From JALYTZ01 sp036559125 (GTDB taxonomy: Bacteria > Vulcanimicrobiota > Vulcanimicrobiia > Vulcanimicrobiales > Vulcanimicrobiaceae): a stretch of 64,000 nt of DNA. Position 1 is the stretch's first letter. Each line of letters opens with the position of its first letter. Below the pieces are notes generated by a model. It was not told where the DNA came from and ran no database searches. It saw nothing but the letters and a program-made list of their open reading frames with translations. The stretch lies in contig DATBTT010000051.1 in assembly GCA_036559125.1 (NCBI GenBank), positions 1-64,000 of the forward strand, written 5' to 3'. Made by a program: the position numbers and the translations under genes. Positions 16,383 through 24,968 of this stretch are shown here, in pieces.

Positions 16383-16763
16383 GTGGCTCAGCCGCAAGAC
16401 CTGTTGTACAGCAAAGAGCACGAGTGGGTGAAGATGGACGGCGATACCGCGACGATCGGTATCACCGACTACGCGCAAAACTCGCTCGGCGACATCGTCT
16501 ACGTCGAACTGCCACGCGTCGGTGCGGCGGTCGAGCAATTCGGAAACATCGGCGTGGTCGAGTCGGTCAAGGCCGTCTCCGATCTGTTCACGCCGATCGG
16601 CGGCCAGGTCACCGAGATCAACGGCGAACTCGAGAACGATCCGGCGCTCGTCAACCGCGAACCGTATGGCGGCGGCTGGCTCTTCAAAGTGAAGCTCGCC
16701 GACACCGCGCAGCGCGATAACCTTCTTTCACCCGGCGACTACGAAAAAGAGATTGCAGAGTAA
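16383..16763 (+). CDS. gcvH: Glycine cleavage H protein
   Basis: A 126-residue lipoyl carrier. The lipoylation site is Lys63 in the motif GVVESVKAVSDLF, in the centre of the barrel domain; ITDYAQNSLGDIVYVELP and NREPYGGGWLFKVK are also diagnostic. It shuttles the aminomethyl group from the P to the T protein and is reoxidised by Lpd. The GTG at 16383 is chosen for the AAGGAGA site upstream and the family start AQPQDLLYSKEHEW. LipB and LipA, encoded near 63 kb, would make its lipoyl group. Confidence 0.95.
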   Translation: MAQPQDLLYSKEHEWVKMDGDTATIGITDYAQNSLGDIVYVELPRVGAAVEQFGNIGVVESVKAVSDLFTPIGGQVTEINGELENDPALVNREPYGGGWLFKVKLADTAQRDNLLSPGDYEKEIAE

Positions 16764-16769
16764 GCCATC

Positions 16770-18134
16770 ATGCCCTATATGCCACACACGCAGCGCGACA
16801 TCGAGGAGATGCTCGCAGCCATCGGAGTGAGTTCGCTCGAAGAACTCGTCAGAGTTCCCGATTCGGTTAAGCTGCGGGAGCCGCTGGACGTCGTGCCGGC
16901 GCTCTGCGAAGTCGACATTACGCGGCGCTTCGAGCATTTCGCAAAGAAGAACCCGGGTGTCGAGTACGTCTCGTTCCTGGGCGGTGGGAGCTATCGCCAT
17001 TACGCGCCGCCGGCGATCGCCTCGCTTGCGATGCGGGGCGAATTTTTAACCTCCTACACGCCGTACCAGGCCGAAGTCTCGCAAGGCTATTTGCAAGCGA
17101 TCTATGAGTGGCAGACTTACATATGTTTGCTTACCGGGCTCGATATCGCCAATGCATCGGTGTACGACGGCGCGACGGCGCTGGCCGAGGGCGCGATCAT
17201 GGCCATCAACGCAAATGGGCGAAAGCGCGTGCTCGTATCGCGGGCGATCAACCCCAACTACCGGCAGGTTCTGCAAACTTATTGCGACGGCTTGGACGTA
17301 CGCGTCGACGAACTGCCGTTGACCTCGGACGGCACGACCGATGCGGATGCACTCAAAGAGCGGCTCGCAACCAAGGAGTACGCTTGCGTGGCGATCCAGT
17401 CCCCGAATTTCTTCGGCAACGTCGACGTGCCGGCGGCCGAAGTCTCGGGCGCGATTCGCAACAGCGGCACGGTCCCGATTGCGGTGGTTGCCGAAGCGCT
17501 CGCTCTAGCGGCGCTCGAAACGCCGGCCGCGTGGGGCGCGCAAATCGTCGTGGGTGAAGCTCAAAGTTTCGGCGTCGCGGTCGCGTACGGCGGCCCATAC
17601 GTGGGCTTTATCGCCGCGAGTAAAGAACACATGCGCCGCATTCCGGGACGTTTGGTCGGCAAGACGCTCGATAATGCGGGCAACGAAGCCTACGTGCTGA
17701 CGTTGCAGGCGCGCGAGCAGCACATTCGGCGCGAACGCGCGACCAGCAACATCTGCACCAACCAGGCGCATTGCGCGCTCATCGCGACGATGTATCTTGC
17801 GCTGCTGGGGAAAACCGGGCTGCGCGACGTCGCGTCGGCCAATCTCAAACGCTCTCGCGAACTTGCGACCAAGGTCAGCTCGATCGACGGCTGCACGCTC
17901 GCGTTCGAGGCGCCTTTTTTCAACGAAGTCGTCGTCGACGTGCATCAACCTGCAAAAGACGTGCTCCGTAAACTGCAAGATCGCGGCATCCTCGGCGGCA
18001 TCGATCTCGGCCGGTTCTATCCCGAGTATTCCAATCACATACTGATGGCCGCGACCGAATTAACGACGTCCGCCGACATCGAATTGCTGTGCAACGCGCT
18101 AAAAGAGGTCGTCCATGTCCCGGCTCGCGTCTGA
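16770..18134 (+). CDS. gcvPA: Glycine dehydrogenase (decarboxylating) subunit 1
   Basis: A 454-residue N-terminal half of the split P protein. It starts MPYMPHTQRDIEEMLAAIG and contains YTPYQAEVSQGYLQAIYEWQT and SVYDGATALAEG, typical of GcvPA. This subunit has no PLP lysine; it forms an alpha2-beta2 complex with GcvPB. Split P proteins are usual in Gram-positives, archaea and many deep-branching phyla, while Proteobacteria fuse the halves. Its 3' end overlaps gcvPB by 20 bp, consistent with coupled translation of the two subunits. Confidence 0.95.
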   Translation: MPYMPHTQRDIEEMLAAIGVSSLEELVRVPDSVKLREPLDVVPALCEVDITRRFEHFAKKNPGVEYVSFLGGGSYRHYAPPAIASLAMRGEFLTSYTPYQAEVSQGYLQAIYEWQTYICLLTGLDIANASVYDGATALAEGAIMAINANGRKRVLVSRAINPNYRQVLQTYCDGLDVRVDELPLTSDGTTDADALKERLATKEYACVAIQSPNFFGNVDVPAAEVSGAIRNSGTVPIAVVAEALALAALETPAAWGAQIVVGEAQSFGVAVAYGGPYVGFIAASKEHMRRIPGRLVGKTLDNAGNEAYVLTLQAREQHIRRERATSNICTNQAHCALIATMYLALLGKTGLRDVASANLKRSRELATKVSSIDGCTLAFEAPFFNEVVVDVHQPAKDVLRKLQDRGILGGIDLGRFYPEYSNHILMAATELTTSADIELLCNALKEVVHVPARV

Positions 18135-19623
18135 TCACACCGCGTCCACCCTGATCTTCGATCTCGGCCAAGACGGCCGGGCGAACGCGTACGTCGATCG
18201 CGGCGAACCGCTCTCCGACTACTTGCCCGAAGCTCTGCTGCGCGACGAGCTTCCGCTGCCGGACAATAGCGAGCTAGACGTCGTACGCCACTTTACGCGA
18301 CTTTCTCAGCGCACGTTCGGCATCGACCTGGGTTTTTATCCGCTCGGCTCGTGCACGATGAAGTACAATCCGCGCGTGAACGACGCGATGGCGAACCTTC
18401 CGGCGCTGCGCGATCTGCACCCGTGGACGCCCGACGAGCTCGCGCAAGGCGCCTTACAAATCATGTGGGAGCTCGAACGAAGTCTCTGCTCGCTGTTCGG
18501 CATGGCGGCCTTCTCGCTCAATCCCGCGGCCGGCGCGCACGCGGAACTCGCGGCGCTGCTCATCGCGAAGAAGTACTTCAAAGAACGCGGAGAGATACAA
18601 CGCGACAAGGTCATCGTCCCCGATACCGCGCACGGCACGAACCCTGCATCGGCGGCGATGTGCGGCTTCAAGGTGATCTCGCTGCGGAGCGACGATCGTG
18701 GGCGCGTGAGCGTCGACGAGTTGAAGAAGGTGCTCGGTCCGGATACGGCCGTCTGCATGATGACCAATCCGAACACGCTAGGCCTTTTTGAAGACCACAT
18801 CACCGAGATAACGCACGCGGTGCACGACGTCGGCGGCCTAATGTACTACGACGGAGCCAATGCCAACGCGTTGATGGGCAACGCGCGGCCGGGCGACATG
18901 GGCTTCGACTTAATGCATCTCAACTTGCATAAGACGTTCACGATTCCGCACGGCGGCGGCGGCGCGGGCCACGGACCCGTCGGCGTCGCGCAACATCTCG
19001 TCCCGTATCTTCCGACGCCGTACGTCGTTGCCGCGAAGAAATCGAACGGCAACCCGGCAGCCGCGCCGAGCGATCAACTCGAATTTCGGCTCGATTTCGA
19101 CCGGCCGAAGTCGATCGGGCCGATGCGGTCGTTCTGGTCGAACTTCGCGCACGCGGTGCGCGCGCTAGCGTACATCTACGCCAACGGCGCGGAAGGCCTG
19201 ACCAAGGTGTCGCAGCTGGCGGTTCTGAACGCGAACTACCTTCGCGTCAACGTGCGCGACTTTTTGGAAACCCCGTACGACGAGATCTGCCGTCACGAGT
19301 TCGTGGCGTCCGCGCAGCCGCTGAAAAAAGACACCGGCGTCAAGGCCCTCGACATTGCCAAGGCGCTACTCGATCGCGGATTCATGGCGCCGACGATCTA
19401 CTTCCCGCTGATCGTGCCGGAGTGCCTGATGATCGAACCGACCGAAACCGAATCGAAAGAGACGCTCGATCAATTCGTCGCCGCGCTGCGCGACATCGTC
19501 GAGCAGGCAAAACGCGACCCGCAAGCGATTTTCGACGCTCCCGTCAACACGGTCGTCGGCCGCCTCGACGAGACCCGCGCGGCGCGGCAACCCGACCTGC
19601 GGTGGACTCCCGCTTCGTCGTAG
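18115..19623 (+). CDS. gcvPB: Glycine dehydrogenase (decarboxylating) subunit 2
   Basis: A 502-residue C-terminal half of the split P protein. The PLP lysine is Lys273 in LNLHKTFTIPHGGGG. Other signatures are FYPLGSCTMKYNPR at the substrate site and PDTAHGTNPASA. With GcvPA it decarboxylates glycine and loads the methylamine group onto the lipoyl arm of GcvH. It is the last recognised gene of the gcv operon; the pseudopilin gene starts 39 bp later and may be read through. Confidence 0.95.
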   Translation: MSRLASDHTASTLIFDLGQDGRANAYVDRGEPLSDYLPEALLRDELPLPDNSELDVVRHFTRLSQRTFGIDLGFYPLGSCTMKYNPRVNDAMANLPALRDLHPWTPDELAQGALQIMWELERSLCSLFGMAAFSLNPAAGAHAELAALLIAKKYFKERGEIQRDKVIVPDTAHGTNPASAAMCGFKVISLRSDDRGRVSVDELKKVLGPDTAVCMMTNPNTLGLFEDHITEITHAVHDVGGLMYYDGANANALMGNARPGDMGFDLMHLNLHKTFTIPHGGGGAGHGPVGVAQHLVPYLPTPYVVAAKKSNGNPAAAPSDQLEFRLDFDRPKSIGPMRSFWSNFAHAVRALAYIYANGAEGLTKVSQLAVLNANYLRVNVRDFLETPYDEICRHEFVASAQPLKKDTGVKALDIAKALLDRGFMAPTIYFPLIVPECLMIEPTETESKETLDQFVAALRDIVEQAKRDPQAIFDAPVNTVVGRLDETRAARQPDLRWTPASS

Positions 19624-19662
19624 CCCGGCCGGCCCGCGCTCCTTTCGGGTACTGGTCGCTTC

Positions 19663-20202
19663 GTGCGGGAGCGCGGTTTCACGCTGATCGAACTGGCGGT
19701 CGTGGTCGCCATCGTCGTCGTGCTGTTGGCGGCGACGGCCGGCTTCACGCTCGGCTCGCGACCGTTCGCACTGCACTCGGCGGTGACGCAGTTCGACGGG
19801 CTTCTCGCACAAGCGCGTGCCGTCGCGGCGACCGGCGGCAACGGTGCGACGCTGCTCTTCGAGCCTCGGTCGCCCCTCGGTACGTCGATCTCGCTCTACG
19901 TAGGCCGTCCGAACGGCCCCCCGATGTCGGCGGCCGGCCCCGCGCTACGTATCGACGCCGACGTACGCGCATCCGGCGCCGGCCCGGCGCCTTTTGCGAT
20001 CTTCATTTCGAGCGCCGGCCGGGCCACGGTTCTGGGCGGCTATCCGGCCGGGGCCTTCGATCCAGCGCATCCGCAACTGGTCGCTTCCGAACCGGCGTGC
20101 CCCGTGCCGCAGCGCCGTGCGGTGCTACTGACATTTGCGGCCGCAAGGGGCTCGACGGAACTGGCGCTCGGGTGCTCCGATGCCTCCCCGACCCTTCCCT
20201 GA
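19663..20202 (+). CDS. Type II/IV pseudopilin (GspH-like)
   Basis: A 179-residue prepilin. After a four-residue leader ending RERG, the class III cleavage site G|FTLIEL with Glu at +5 begins a 20-residue hydrophobic helix (AVVVAIVVVLLAATAGF), followed by a globular domain. The very short leader fixes the GTG at 19663, although no clear ribosome site precedes it. The C-terminal half resembles minor pseudopilins of the GspH/FimT type. No prepilin peptidase, ATPase or other pilin is encoded nearby, so it must rely on a machine encoded elsewhere. Its lack of an SD makes coupling to gcvPB possible. Confidence 0.82.
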   Translation: MRERGFTLIELAVVVAIVVVLLAATAGFTLGSRPFALHSAVTQFDGLLAQARAVAATGGNGATLLFEPRSPLGTSISLYVGRPNGPPMSAAGPALRIDADVRASGAGPAPFAIFISSAGRATVLGGYPAGAFDPAHPQLVASEPACPVPQRRAVLLTFAAARGSTELALGCSDASPTLP

Positions 20203-20250
20203 AGCAAAGAAGGACGAACCTCCCGGCAGGCTCTTCTTGGTCGGTTCGGC

Positions 20251-20291
20251 TATAATTGAGGTAATCAGGAGGCGACCCGACAGGGGCGCCT
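20251..20291 (+). promoter_or_regulatory. TATAAT box and hairpin before the NUDIX gene
   Basis: A perfect TATAAT (20251-20256) without a good -35 partner lies 60 bp before the NUDIX ATG. A hairpin follows, AGGCG and CCC (20270-20278) with GGG and CGCCT (20283-20291) around a GACA loop and followed by TTT. It may be the start of the nudix-scpA-scpB transcript, the terminator of the gcv/pseudopilin transcript, or both. Confidence 0.35.
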
Positions 20292-20315
20292 TTCCAGTCC
20301 TTCAGGGGCAAAAAG

Positions 20316-20795
20316 ATGCGGATCAAATACGAGGTTTCGGCCGGAGGACTCGTTCTTCGCCGGCGCGAGTCGTCTTACGACGCTCTGCTCATCGGCCGGG
20401 GATCGCCGCGTATTTGGACGTTGCCGAAGGGACATGTCGAGGCTCGGGAGTCGCACGAGCAAGCGGCTTTGCGCGAGGTTCGCGAGGAAACCGGCTGCTG
20501 GGCGGAGCTCATTACCAAGCTCAACGACATCTCGTATTGGTTTTACATCAATCGTGCCAAGCATAAGAAGTCGGTCACGTTTTACCTGATGCGCTACCTC
20601 TCGGGCGATACGGCCAACCACGACCACGAAGTGGACGAAGCCCGGTGGTTCGACATTTCCGCCGCGAAGCGGTCGCTCAAATACGTCAACGAAAAACGCC
20701 TGGTCGACATGGCGCTCGATTATCTCGTCGCGAATCCGGCGGCATTCGGAGACGTCCCGCTCGTCGCAAGGACGGCAGAGCAGAGAACTTCTTGA
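20316..20795 (+). CDS. NUDIX hydrolase
   Basis: A 159-residue NUDIX protein with a complete box: GHVEARESHEQAALREVREETG (Gx5Ex7REVxEExG in form), preceded by WTLPKG. The Glu residues of REVREE bind the metal that cleaves a nucleoside diphosphate linked to another group. The WxLPKG start is shared with Ap4A/diphosphoinositol-type hydrolases, but the substrate is not determined by sequence. Its stop overlaps the scpA start, so the enzyme is co-expressed with the condensin accessory genes. Confidence 0.9.
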   Translation: MRIKYEVSAGGLVLRRRESSYDALLIGRGSPRIWTLPKGHVEARESHEQAALREVREETGCWAELITKLNDISYWFYINRAKHKKSVTFYLMRYLSGDTANHDHEVDEARWFDISAAKRSLKYVNEKRLVDMALDYLVANPAAFGDVPLVARTAEQRTS

Positions 20796-21583
20796 ACAGC
20801 ATCAGTCCCGGGACCGCCGCCTCGCCGGCGCCGCAAGCGCAACCGGACGATCGCGCGTTGCGGATATCCTTCGAAGTATTTGACGGGCCTCTCGACCTGC
20901 TCTTGCATCTGGTCAAAGAGCGCGAGCTGGACATCGCCACCGTGCCGCTCGCGATCGTGACCGAGCAGTATCTGTCGTACATTTTCATGATGGAAGAACT
21001 CGACGTCGAGGTGGCCGCCGAATACCTGGTGATCGCCGCGACGCTGGTCTTTCTCAAATCCAAGGCATTGCTGCCGCCGATTCCGAGCGAATTCCAAGAA
21101 GACGACAGCGACTCGCCCGAACGGGTCGAGGAGCGATTGCGCCAGCGGTTGATCGCCTATTCGAAATATCGCGAAGTCGGCGAAGCGCTGCGCGATCGCC
21201 AGCTGGAAGCGGCTTCGTACTATTATCGCGACGCCGGCGACCCGCTCGGCGAGCTGCGACAGCGCTACCGCATCGATCCTGAAAAGTTGACCAAAGCCTT
21301 TCTCGCGATGCTGCGCACCGCGCGCCCGGAGAAGCGCACGATTGCGCGCGAGCGCGTGTCGATGATGGCGTCGATGGATTACATCATGCGCCGGGTGCGC
21401 GAGAATGGTGAAGCGCTCTTTTCGGAGATATGCAAGGAGCTCGGCATGGCGCGCGAATCGATCATCGTTACCTTCCTTGCGATCCTCGAGCTGATTCGCC
21501 GGCATCGGGTGGGCTACGAACAACCCGAATTATTCGACGACATCCGTATTTTTCAAATCTCCACTTCTCCCGTCTCAGGATGA
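20792..21583 (+). CDS. scpA: Segregation and condensation protein A
   Basis: A 263-residue kleisin. After a disordered Pro/Ala/Gln-rich start, the family begins with FEVFDGPLDLLLHLVKERELDI, then YLVIAATLVFLKSKALLP, and ends with a winged-helix domain (RVRENGEALFSEICKELGMARESIIVTFLAILELIR). It bridges the SMC ATPase heads together with ScpB in chromosome condensation. The TTG at 20792 overlaps the NUDIX stop. The open frame runs further upstream but without family sequence. Its end overlaps scpB (ATGA). Confidence 0.93.
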   Translation: MNSISPGTAASPAPQAQPDDRALRISFEVFDGPLDLLLHLVKERELDIATVPLAIVTEQYLSYIFMMEELDVEVAAEYLVIAATLVFLKSKALLPPIPSEFQEDDSDSPERVEERLRQRLIAYSKYREVGEALRDRQLEAASYYYRDAGDPLGELRQRYRIDPEKLTKAFLAMLRTARPEKRTIARERVSMMASMDYIMRRVRENGEALFSEICKELGMARESIIVTFLAILELIRRHRVGYEQPELFDDIRIFQISTSPVSG

Positions 21584-22248
21584 CAGGAACTTTGGTAACG
21601 CAAGAACCGAACGTTGCGCCCGATGCCCAGGAACAACCCGATCTCGACGCCGCAATATCGCGCCTCCAGAGGCCGGTCGAGGCGCTGCTCTTCGTGGCGA
21701 GCGAATCGCTGACGATCAAGCAGCTGGCCAAGCTGACGCACGCGACGGAGATGGAGATTGCCGCCACGCTGCAAGCGATCGAATCGGATTTCGCGGATCG
21801 CGGCATCGTGCTGCGCGAGATCGCCGGCGGTTACCGCTTCGCGAGCGCACCGCTCGCGCGCGAGGCGGTCGAAGCGTATCTCTTGCCGCCTAAGAGCAAT
21901 CTCTCGACGCCGGCTTTAGAAACGCTCGCCATCATGGCCTACATGCAGCCCGTCACGAAAAGTGAGATCGAAGCGATTCGCGGCGTCGCCTCAGACAGCG
22001 TGGTCTCCACGTTGCTCGACCGCAACCTCGCCGCCGAGGCTGGTCGCAAGGACGTCGTCGGGCGCCCGATGCTCTACAAAACGACGCCGGACTTTCTGGA
22101 ATCGTTCGGGTTGCGTTCGCTCGACGATCTCCCGCAGATGGAGCTCGAACAAGGGCAGCCGCTCGAACTCGACCTGCTGACGGCAAACATCACCGCGAAC
22201 GTTCCGCCAGAATCGGAACTGTTGACGGCGCCCGCGAGCGAGGAATGA
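21580..22248 (+). CDS. scpB: Segregation and condensation protein B
   Basis: A 222-residue ScpB with two winged-helix domains: LQRPVEALLFVASESLTIKQLAKLT in the first and LETLAIMAYMQPVTKSEIEAIRGV, the most conserved ScpB motif, in the second. A dimer of ScpB binds ScpA in the SMC condensin complex. The acidic Glu/Gln-rich C-terminal tail is variable in the family. It overlaps scpA at the start and the methyltransferase at the end, both by ATGA. No smc gene is in the window. Confidence 0.93.
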   Translation: MTGTLVTQEPNVAPDAQEQPDLDAAISRLQRPVEALLFVASESLTIKQLAKLTHATEMEIAATLQAIESDFADRGIVLREIAGGYRFASAPLAREAVEAYLLPPKSNLSTPALETLAIMAYMQPVTKSEIEAIRGVASDSVVSTLLDRNLAAEAGRKDVVGRPMLYKTTPDFLESFGLRSLDDLPQMELEQGQPLELDLLTANITANVPPESELLTAPASEE

Positions 22249-22982
22249 CCGCCGATTTTTCTGGGTTAGCGCAGGCGTATGCGGATAACCGCATCGGTTA
22301 TTCGAACGAGCTGTACGAAACGATCGCGGCATATGGAGTCAAGCCGGGAGCGAGCGTCATCGACGTCGGCTGCGGTACCGGCATCGCGAGCGCGGCCTTT
22401 GCGAACAACGGCTTCCCGGTCACCGGAGTGGATTCGTCCGCTGCGATGCTTGCCAAAGCGCGCGCGGCGCTGCCCCAGGCCGCGTGGGAAGTTTCTCCGG
22501 CGGAACGATTGCCTTTCCCGGCGGAGCGTTTCGATCTGGCCATTAGCGCGCAGGCTTTTCACTGGTTCGATCGCGCCGCCGCGTTGGAGGAGATTCTGCG
22601 CGTTTTGAAATCGCGCGGCATCGTCGCGATCTGGTGGAAGACGCTCATGCGCGAGGATCCGATGCGCCAACTGCGCGACGAGGTCGTTCGCGAACTCGGT
22701 AGCGATCCGCCGGCGAGCGGCCTTCCAGGCGGTTTCCGCGAATTCTACGCTGCCCGCTTTGCCGAACACGCGTTGCGCGTTCTCCCGTGGCGCACGACGA
22801 TGACGGTCGATCGCTTTATCGGCTACGAGCGTTCGCGCTGCAATCTCCGCCGGAGCTTGGGCGCGCAGGCCGACGAATACTTCGCGCGGCTCGAAACCCG
22901 TTTGCGCGAACGGTATCCGGGAAGCGATTCCGTGATTCCGCTTGCATACTTGCAGTATCTTTATTTAGGAAAGAAACCATAA
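22245..22982 (+). CDS. Class I SAM-dependent methyltransferase
   Basis: A 245-residue methyltransferase of the UbiE/type-11 group. Motif I is VIDVGCGTGIASAAF (residues about 38-52), motif II VTGVDSSAAML and motif III LPFPAERFDLAISAQAFHWFD. The substrate cannot be told from these motifs. The C-terminal third (LPWRTTMTVDRFIGYERSR) resembles the 'thiopurine/trans-aconitate-like' methyltransferases with a W..T.. loop. It is coupled to scpB in front, and its stop shares a base with the start of nfo. Confidence 0.88.
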   Translation: MTADFSGLAQAYADNRIGYSNELYETIAAYGVKPGASVIDVGCGTGIASAAFANNGFPVTGVDSSAAMLAKARAALPQAAWEVSPAERLPFPAERFDLAISAQAFHWFDRAAALEEILRVLKSRGIVAIWWKTLMREDPMRQLRDEVVRELGSDPPASGLPGGFREFYAARFAEHALRVLPWRTTMTVDRFIGYERSRCNLRRSLGAQADEYFARLETRLRERYPGSDSVIPLAYLQYLYLGKKP

Positions 22983-23833
22983 TGCGCATCGGCGTTCACG
23001 TGCGCGTCGCGGGCGGGTATGCCAAAGCGATCGAATATGCCGCGGGCTTGGGTTGTACGGCCGTGCAAATATTCTCGAGCAATCCGCGCAGCTACCGCAC
23101 CACCGCGATCGATCGCCCCGCGCTCGAGTCGTTCAAAACGCTGCGGCAAGCTGCCGGTATCGACCCATGCGTCATTCACACGCCGTACCTGATCAATCTC
23201 GCCAGCGACGACCCGAAAATCGCCGAAGGGTCGCTGCGTTTGCTCAAGCACGATATCCAAGTTGCCGCCATCGCGGAAATCCGCTACGTCAACACGCATT
23301 TAGGTTCGTACGGAAAGCGCGATCGCGTCGAAGGATTCGCCGGTGCGTGCCGGTTATTGGAAGCGGCTCTCGAAGGCATCGCTCCCGACGTCTATCTCGT
23401 GATGGAAAATTCGGCCGGCGCGGGCGCCTTGTGCGGCGGCACGCTCGAAGAGCTGGGGCGATTTGTCAAAAGCATCGATCATCCGCAACTGGGCGTATGT
23501 CTCGATACGGCGCACGCGTGGGCGGCCGGATACGAGATCGATTCTCAACGCGGGGTCGACGCGTTTCTGTATGATGCTGCCGAACACATCGGTCTGGATC
23601 GCATTCATGTATTCCATTTCAACGATACGGAAGTTCCGCTCGGCGGCAACCGCGACCGCCACCACCACATCGGCGAAGGCAAGATCGGATTCGAGGGTTT
23701 TCGCGCTCTCGCCACGCGTACGGAGTTGCAGGCAAAAACGGCGATCCTCGAAACGCCCGGCGACGAAGCGGACGACCGCCGAAACATGGAGACGATCAGA
23801 GCCATCTTCGCCGGCGCCGGAGCGCCGGTGTAG
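22982..23833 (+). CDS. nfo: Deoxyribonuclease IV (AP endonuclease, Nfo)
   Basis: A 283-residue endonuclease IV that cuts 5' of abasic sites in base excision repair. All metal-binding segments are present: VIHTPYLINLAS, YVNTHLGSYG, VMENSAGAG, CLDTAHAWAAGY, HFNDTEVPLGGNRDRHHHIGEGKIG and LETPG, supplying the His, Glu and Asp ligands of the trinuclear zinc site. The ATG at 22982 shares its A with the previous stop codon. dinB follows at once, forming a small DNA-repair pair. Confidence 0.94.
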   Translation: MRIGVHVRVAGGYAKAIEYAAGLGCTAVQIFSSNPRSYRTTAIDRPALESFKTLRQAAGIDPCVIHTPYLINLASDDPKIAEGSLRLLKHDIQVAAIAEIRYVNTHLGSYGKRDRVEGFAGACRLLEAALEGIAPDVYLVMENSAGAGALCGGTLEELGRFVKSIDHPQLGVCLDTAHAWAAGYEIDSQRGVDAFLYDAAEHIGLDRIHVFHFNDTEVPLGGNRDRHHHIGEGKIGFEGFRALATRTELQAKTAILETPGDEADDRRNMETIRAIFAGAGAPV

Positions 23834-23847
23834 GAGCGTCCTTTCAC

Positions 23848-24903
23848 ATCGTCGCGCATTTTGACGTCGACGCTTTTTACGCGAGCGTCGAAATCCGCGA
23901 TAACCCCGCGCTGCGTGGAAAGCCGGTGGCCGTAGCCGGCAGTAGCCGTCGCGCCGTCGTGTTGACCGCTTCGTACGAGGCCCGTCCCTTTGGCGTTCGT
24001 TCCGCGATCCCGCTTTACAAGGCGTTGGCGGCCTGCCCGCAACTCGTCGTCGTCCCGCCCGACATGCAAAAATACCGAGCCGTGTCGCGCGAGGTCTTCG
24101 CGATTTTCGAAAGCCGCGGCCACGCCGTCGAAGGGTTATCGGCCGACGAAGCGTTCGTCGATTTCGGAGCGATCGGGTTAGACGATGCGATCGCGCTCGC
24201 GGCGGCAATTCGCGCCGAGATTTTGGAGAAAACCGGGTTGACCGTCAGCGCCGGCGTCGCAAGCGGAAAATTGTTGGCGAAGATCCTCTCCGACAACGCG
24301 AAGCCCGACGGCCTGCAAGCGGTCGCGCCCGGCGAAGAAGAAGCCTTCTTGGCGCCGCTTCCCGTGGGCCGCTTGTGGGGGGTCGGTCCGAAAACCCAAG
24401 AGCGTCTCGCGCGACGCGGCATCGGCACCATCGGCGACGTAGCGAAGCTCGACGACGCGCAGGCGCATGCGCTATTCGGTGCGTGGGGCCTGGAACTGCG
24501 CCAACTCGCGCGAGGCATCGACTCTCGCCGCGTTGAGCCGGAACGCGAAACCAAGTCGATCTCGACCGAGGAGACCTTCGAGTACGACGTGCGCGACGAA
24601 CACATTCTCCTCAACACGCTGCGCGAGCAGTCGATCGAACTTGCGGGCAAATTAGCGAAGGACGGACTTTCGGCGCGCACGATCGGCATCAAAATCAAGA
24701 AGGGCGACTTCAGCGTCACCGGCCGGCAAACCAACCTCGCCGAACCGACGATGGACGCCGATCGCATCTACGCAGCCGCCGTGCATTGTCTCGAACGCGC
24801 GCAACTGCACCGAACTCCCGTGCGTCTGCTTGGAACCCGCGCCGCCTCCCTCGAACTCGGCGCCCCCCAACAAGCCGACTTATTCGACGGCTTATCACCC
24901 TAA
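23848..24903 (+). CDS. dinB: DNA polymerase IV (Y family), non-canonical start
   Basis: A translesion polymerase of about 350 residues. The palm begins with HFDVDAFYASVE, which carries the first catalytic Asp and the steric-gate residue, then GKPVAVAGSS, YEARPFGVRSAIP and the second catalytic cluster SADEAFVDF, with a C-terminal little-finger domain. The first in-frame ATG, GTG or TTG is the GTG at 23926, 26 codons beyond that N-terminal motif. I therefore place the start at ATC 23848, with GGAG 13-16 bases upstream; this is inference. The frame upstream is open back to 23575, but no usual start codon exists in it. It follows nfo directly. Confidence 0.8.
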   Translation: MVAHFDVDAFYASVEIRDNPALRGKPVAVAGSSRRAVVLTASYEARPFGVRSAIPLYKALAACPQLVVVPPDMQKYRAVSREVFAIFESRGHAVEGLSADEAFVDFGAIGLDDAIALAAAIRAEILEKTGLTVSAGVASGKLLAKILSDNAKPDGLQAVAPGEEEAFLAPLPVGRLWGVGPKTQERLARRGIGTIGDVAKLDDAQAHALFGAWGLELRQLARGIDSRRVEPERETKSISTEETFEYDVRDEHILLNTLREQSIELAGKLAKDGLSARTIGIKIKKGDFSVTGRQTNLAEPTMDADRIYAAAVHCLERAQLHRTPVRLLGTRAASLELGAPQQADLFDGLSP

Positions 24904-24925
24904 CGTCCCCAACCCGGAGCACCCC

Positions 24926-24948
24926 GTCACCCTGAGCCAGTCGAAGGG
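24926..24948 (+). repeat. Single copy of the dispersed 23-bp element
   Basis: One copy with core GTCACCCTGAGC..GTCGAAGGG lies in the 65-bp gap between the converging dinB and propeller lipoprotein genes. The outer stem is CCC/GGG. Confidence 0.85.
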
Positions 24949-24968
24949 CGCACGCCACGGTGCTGCGT

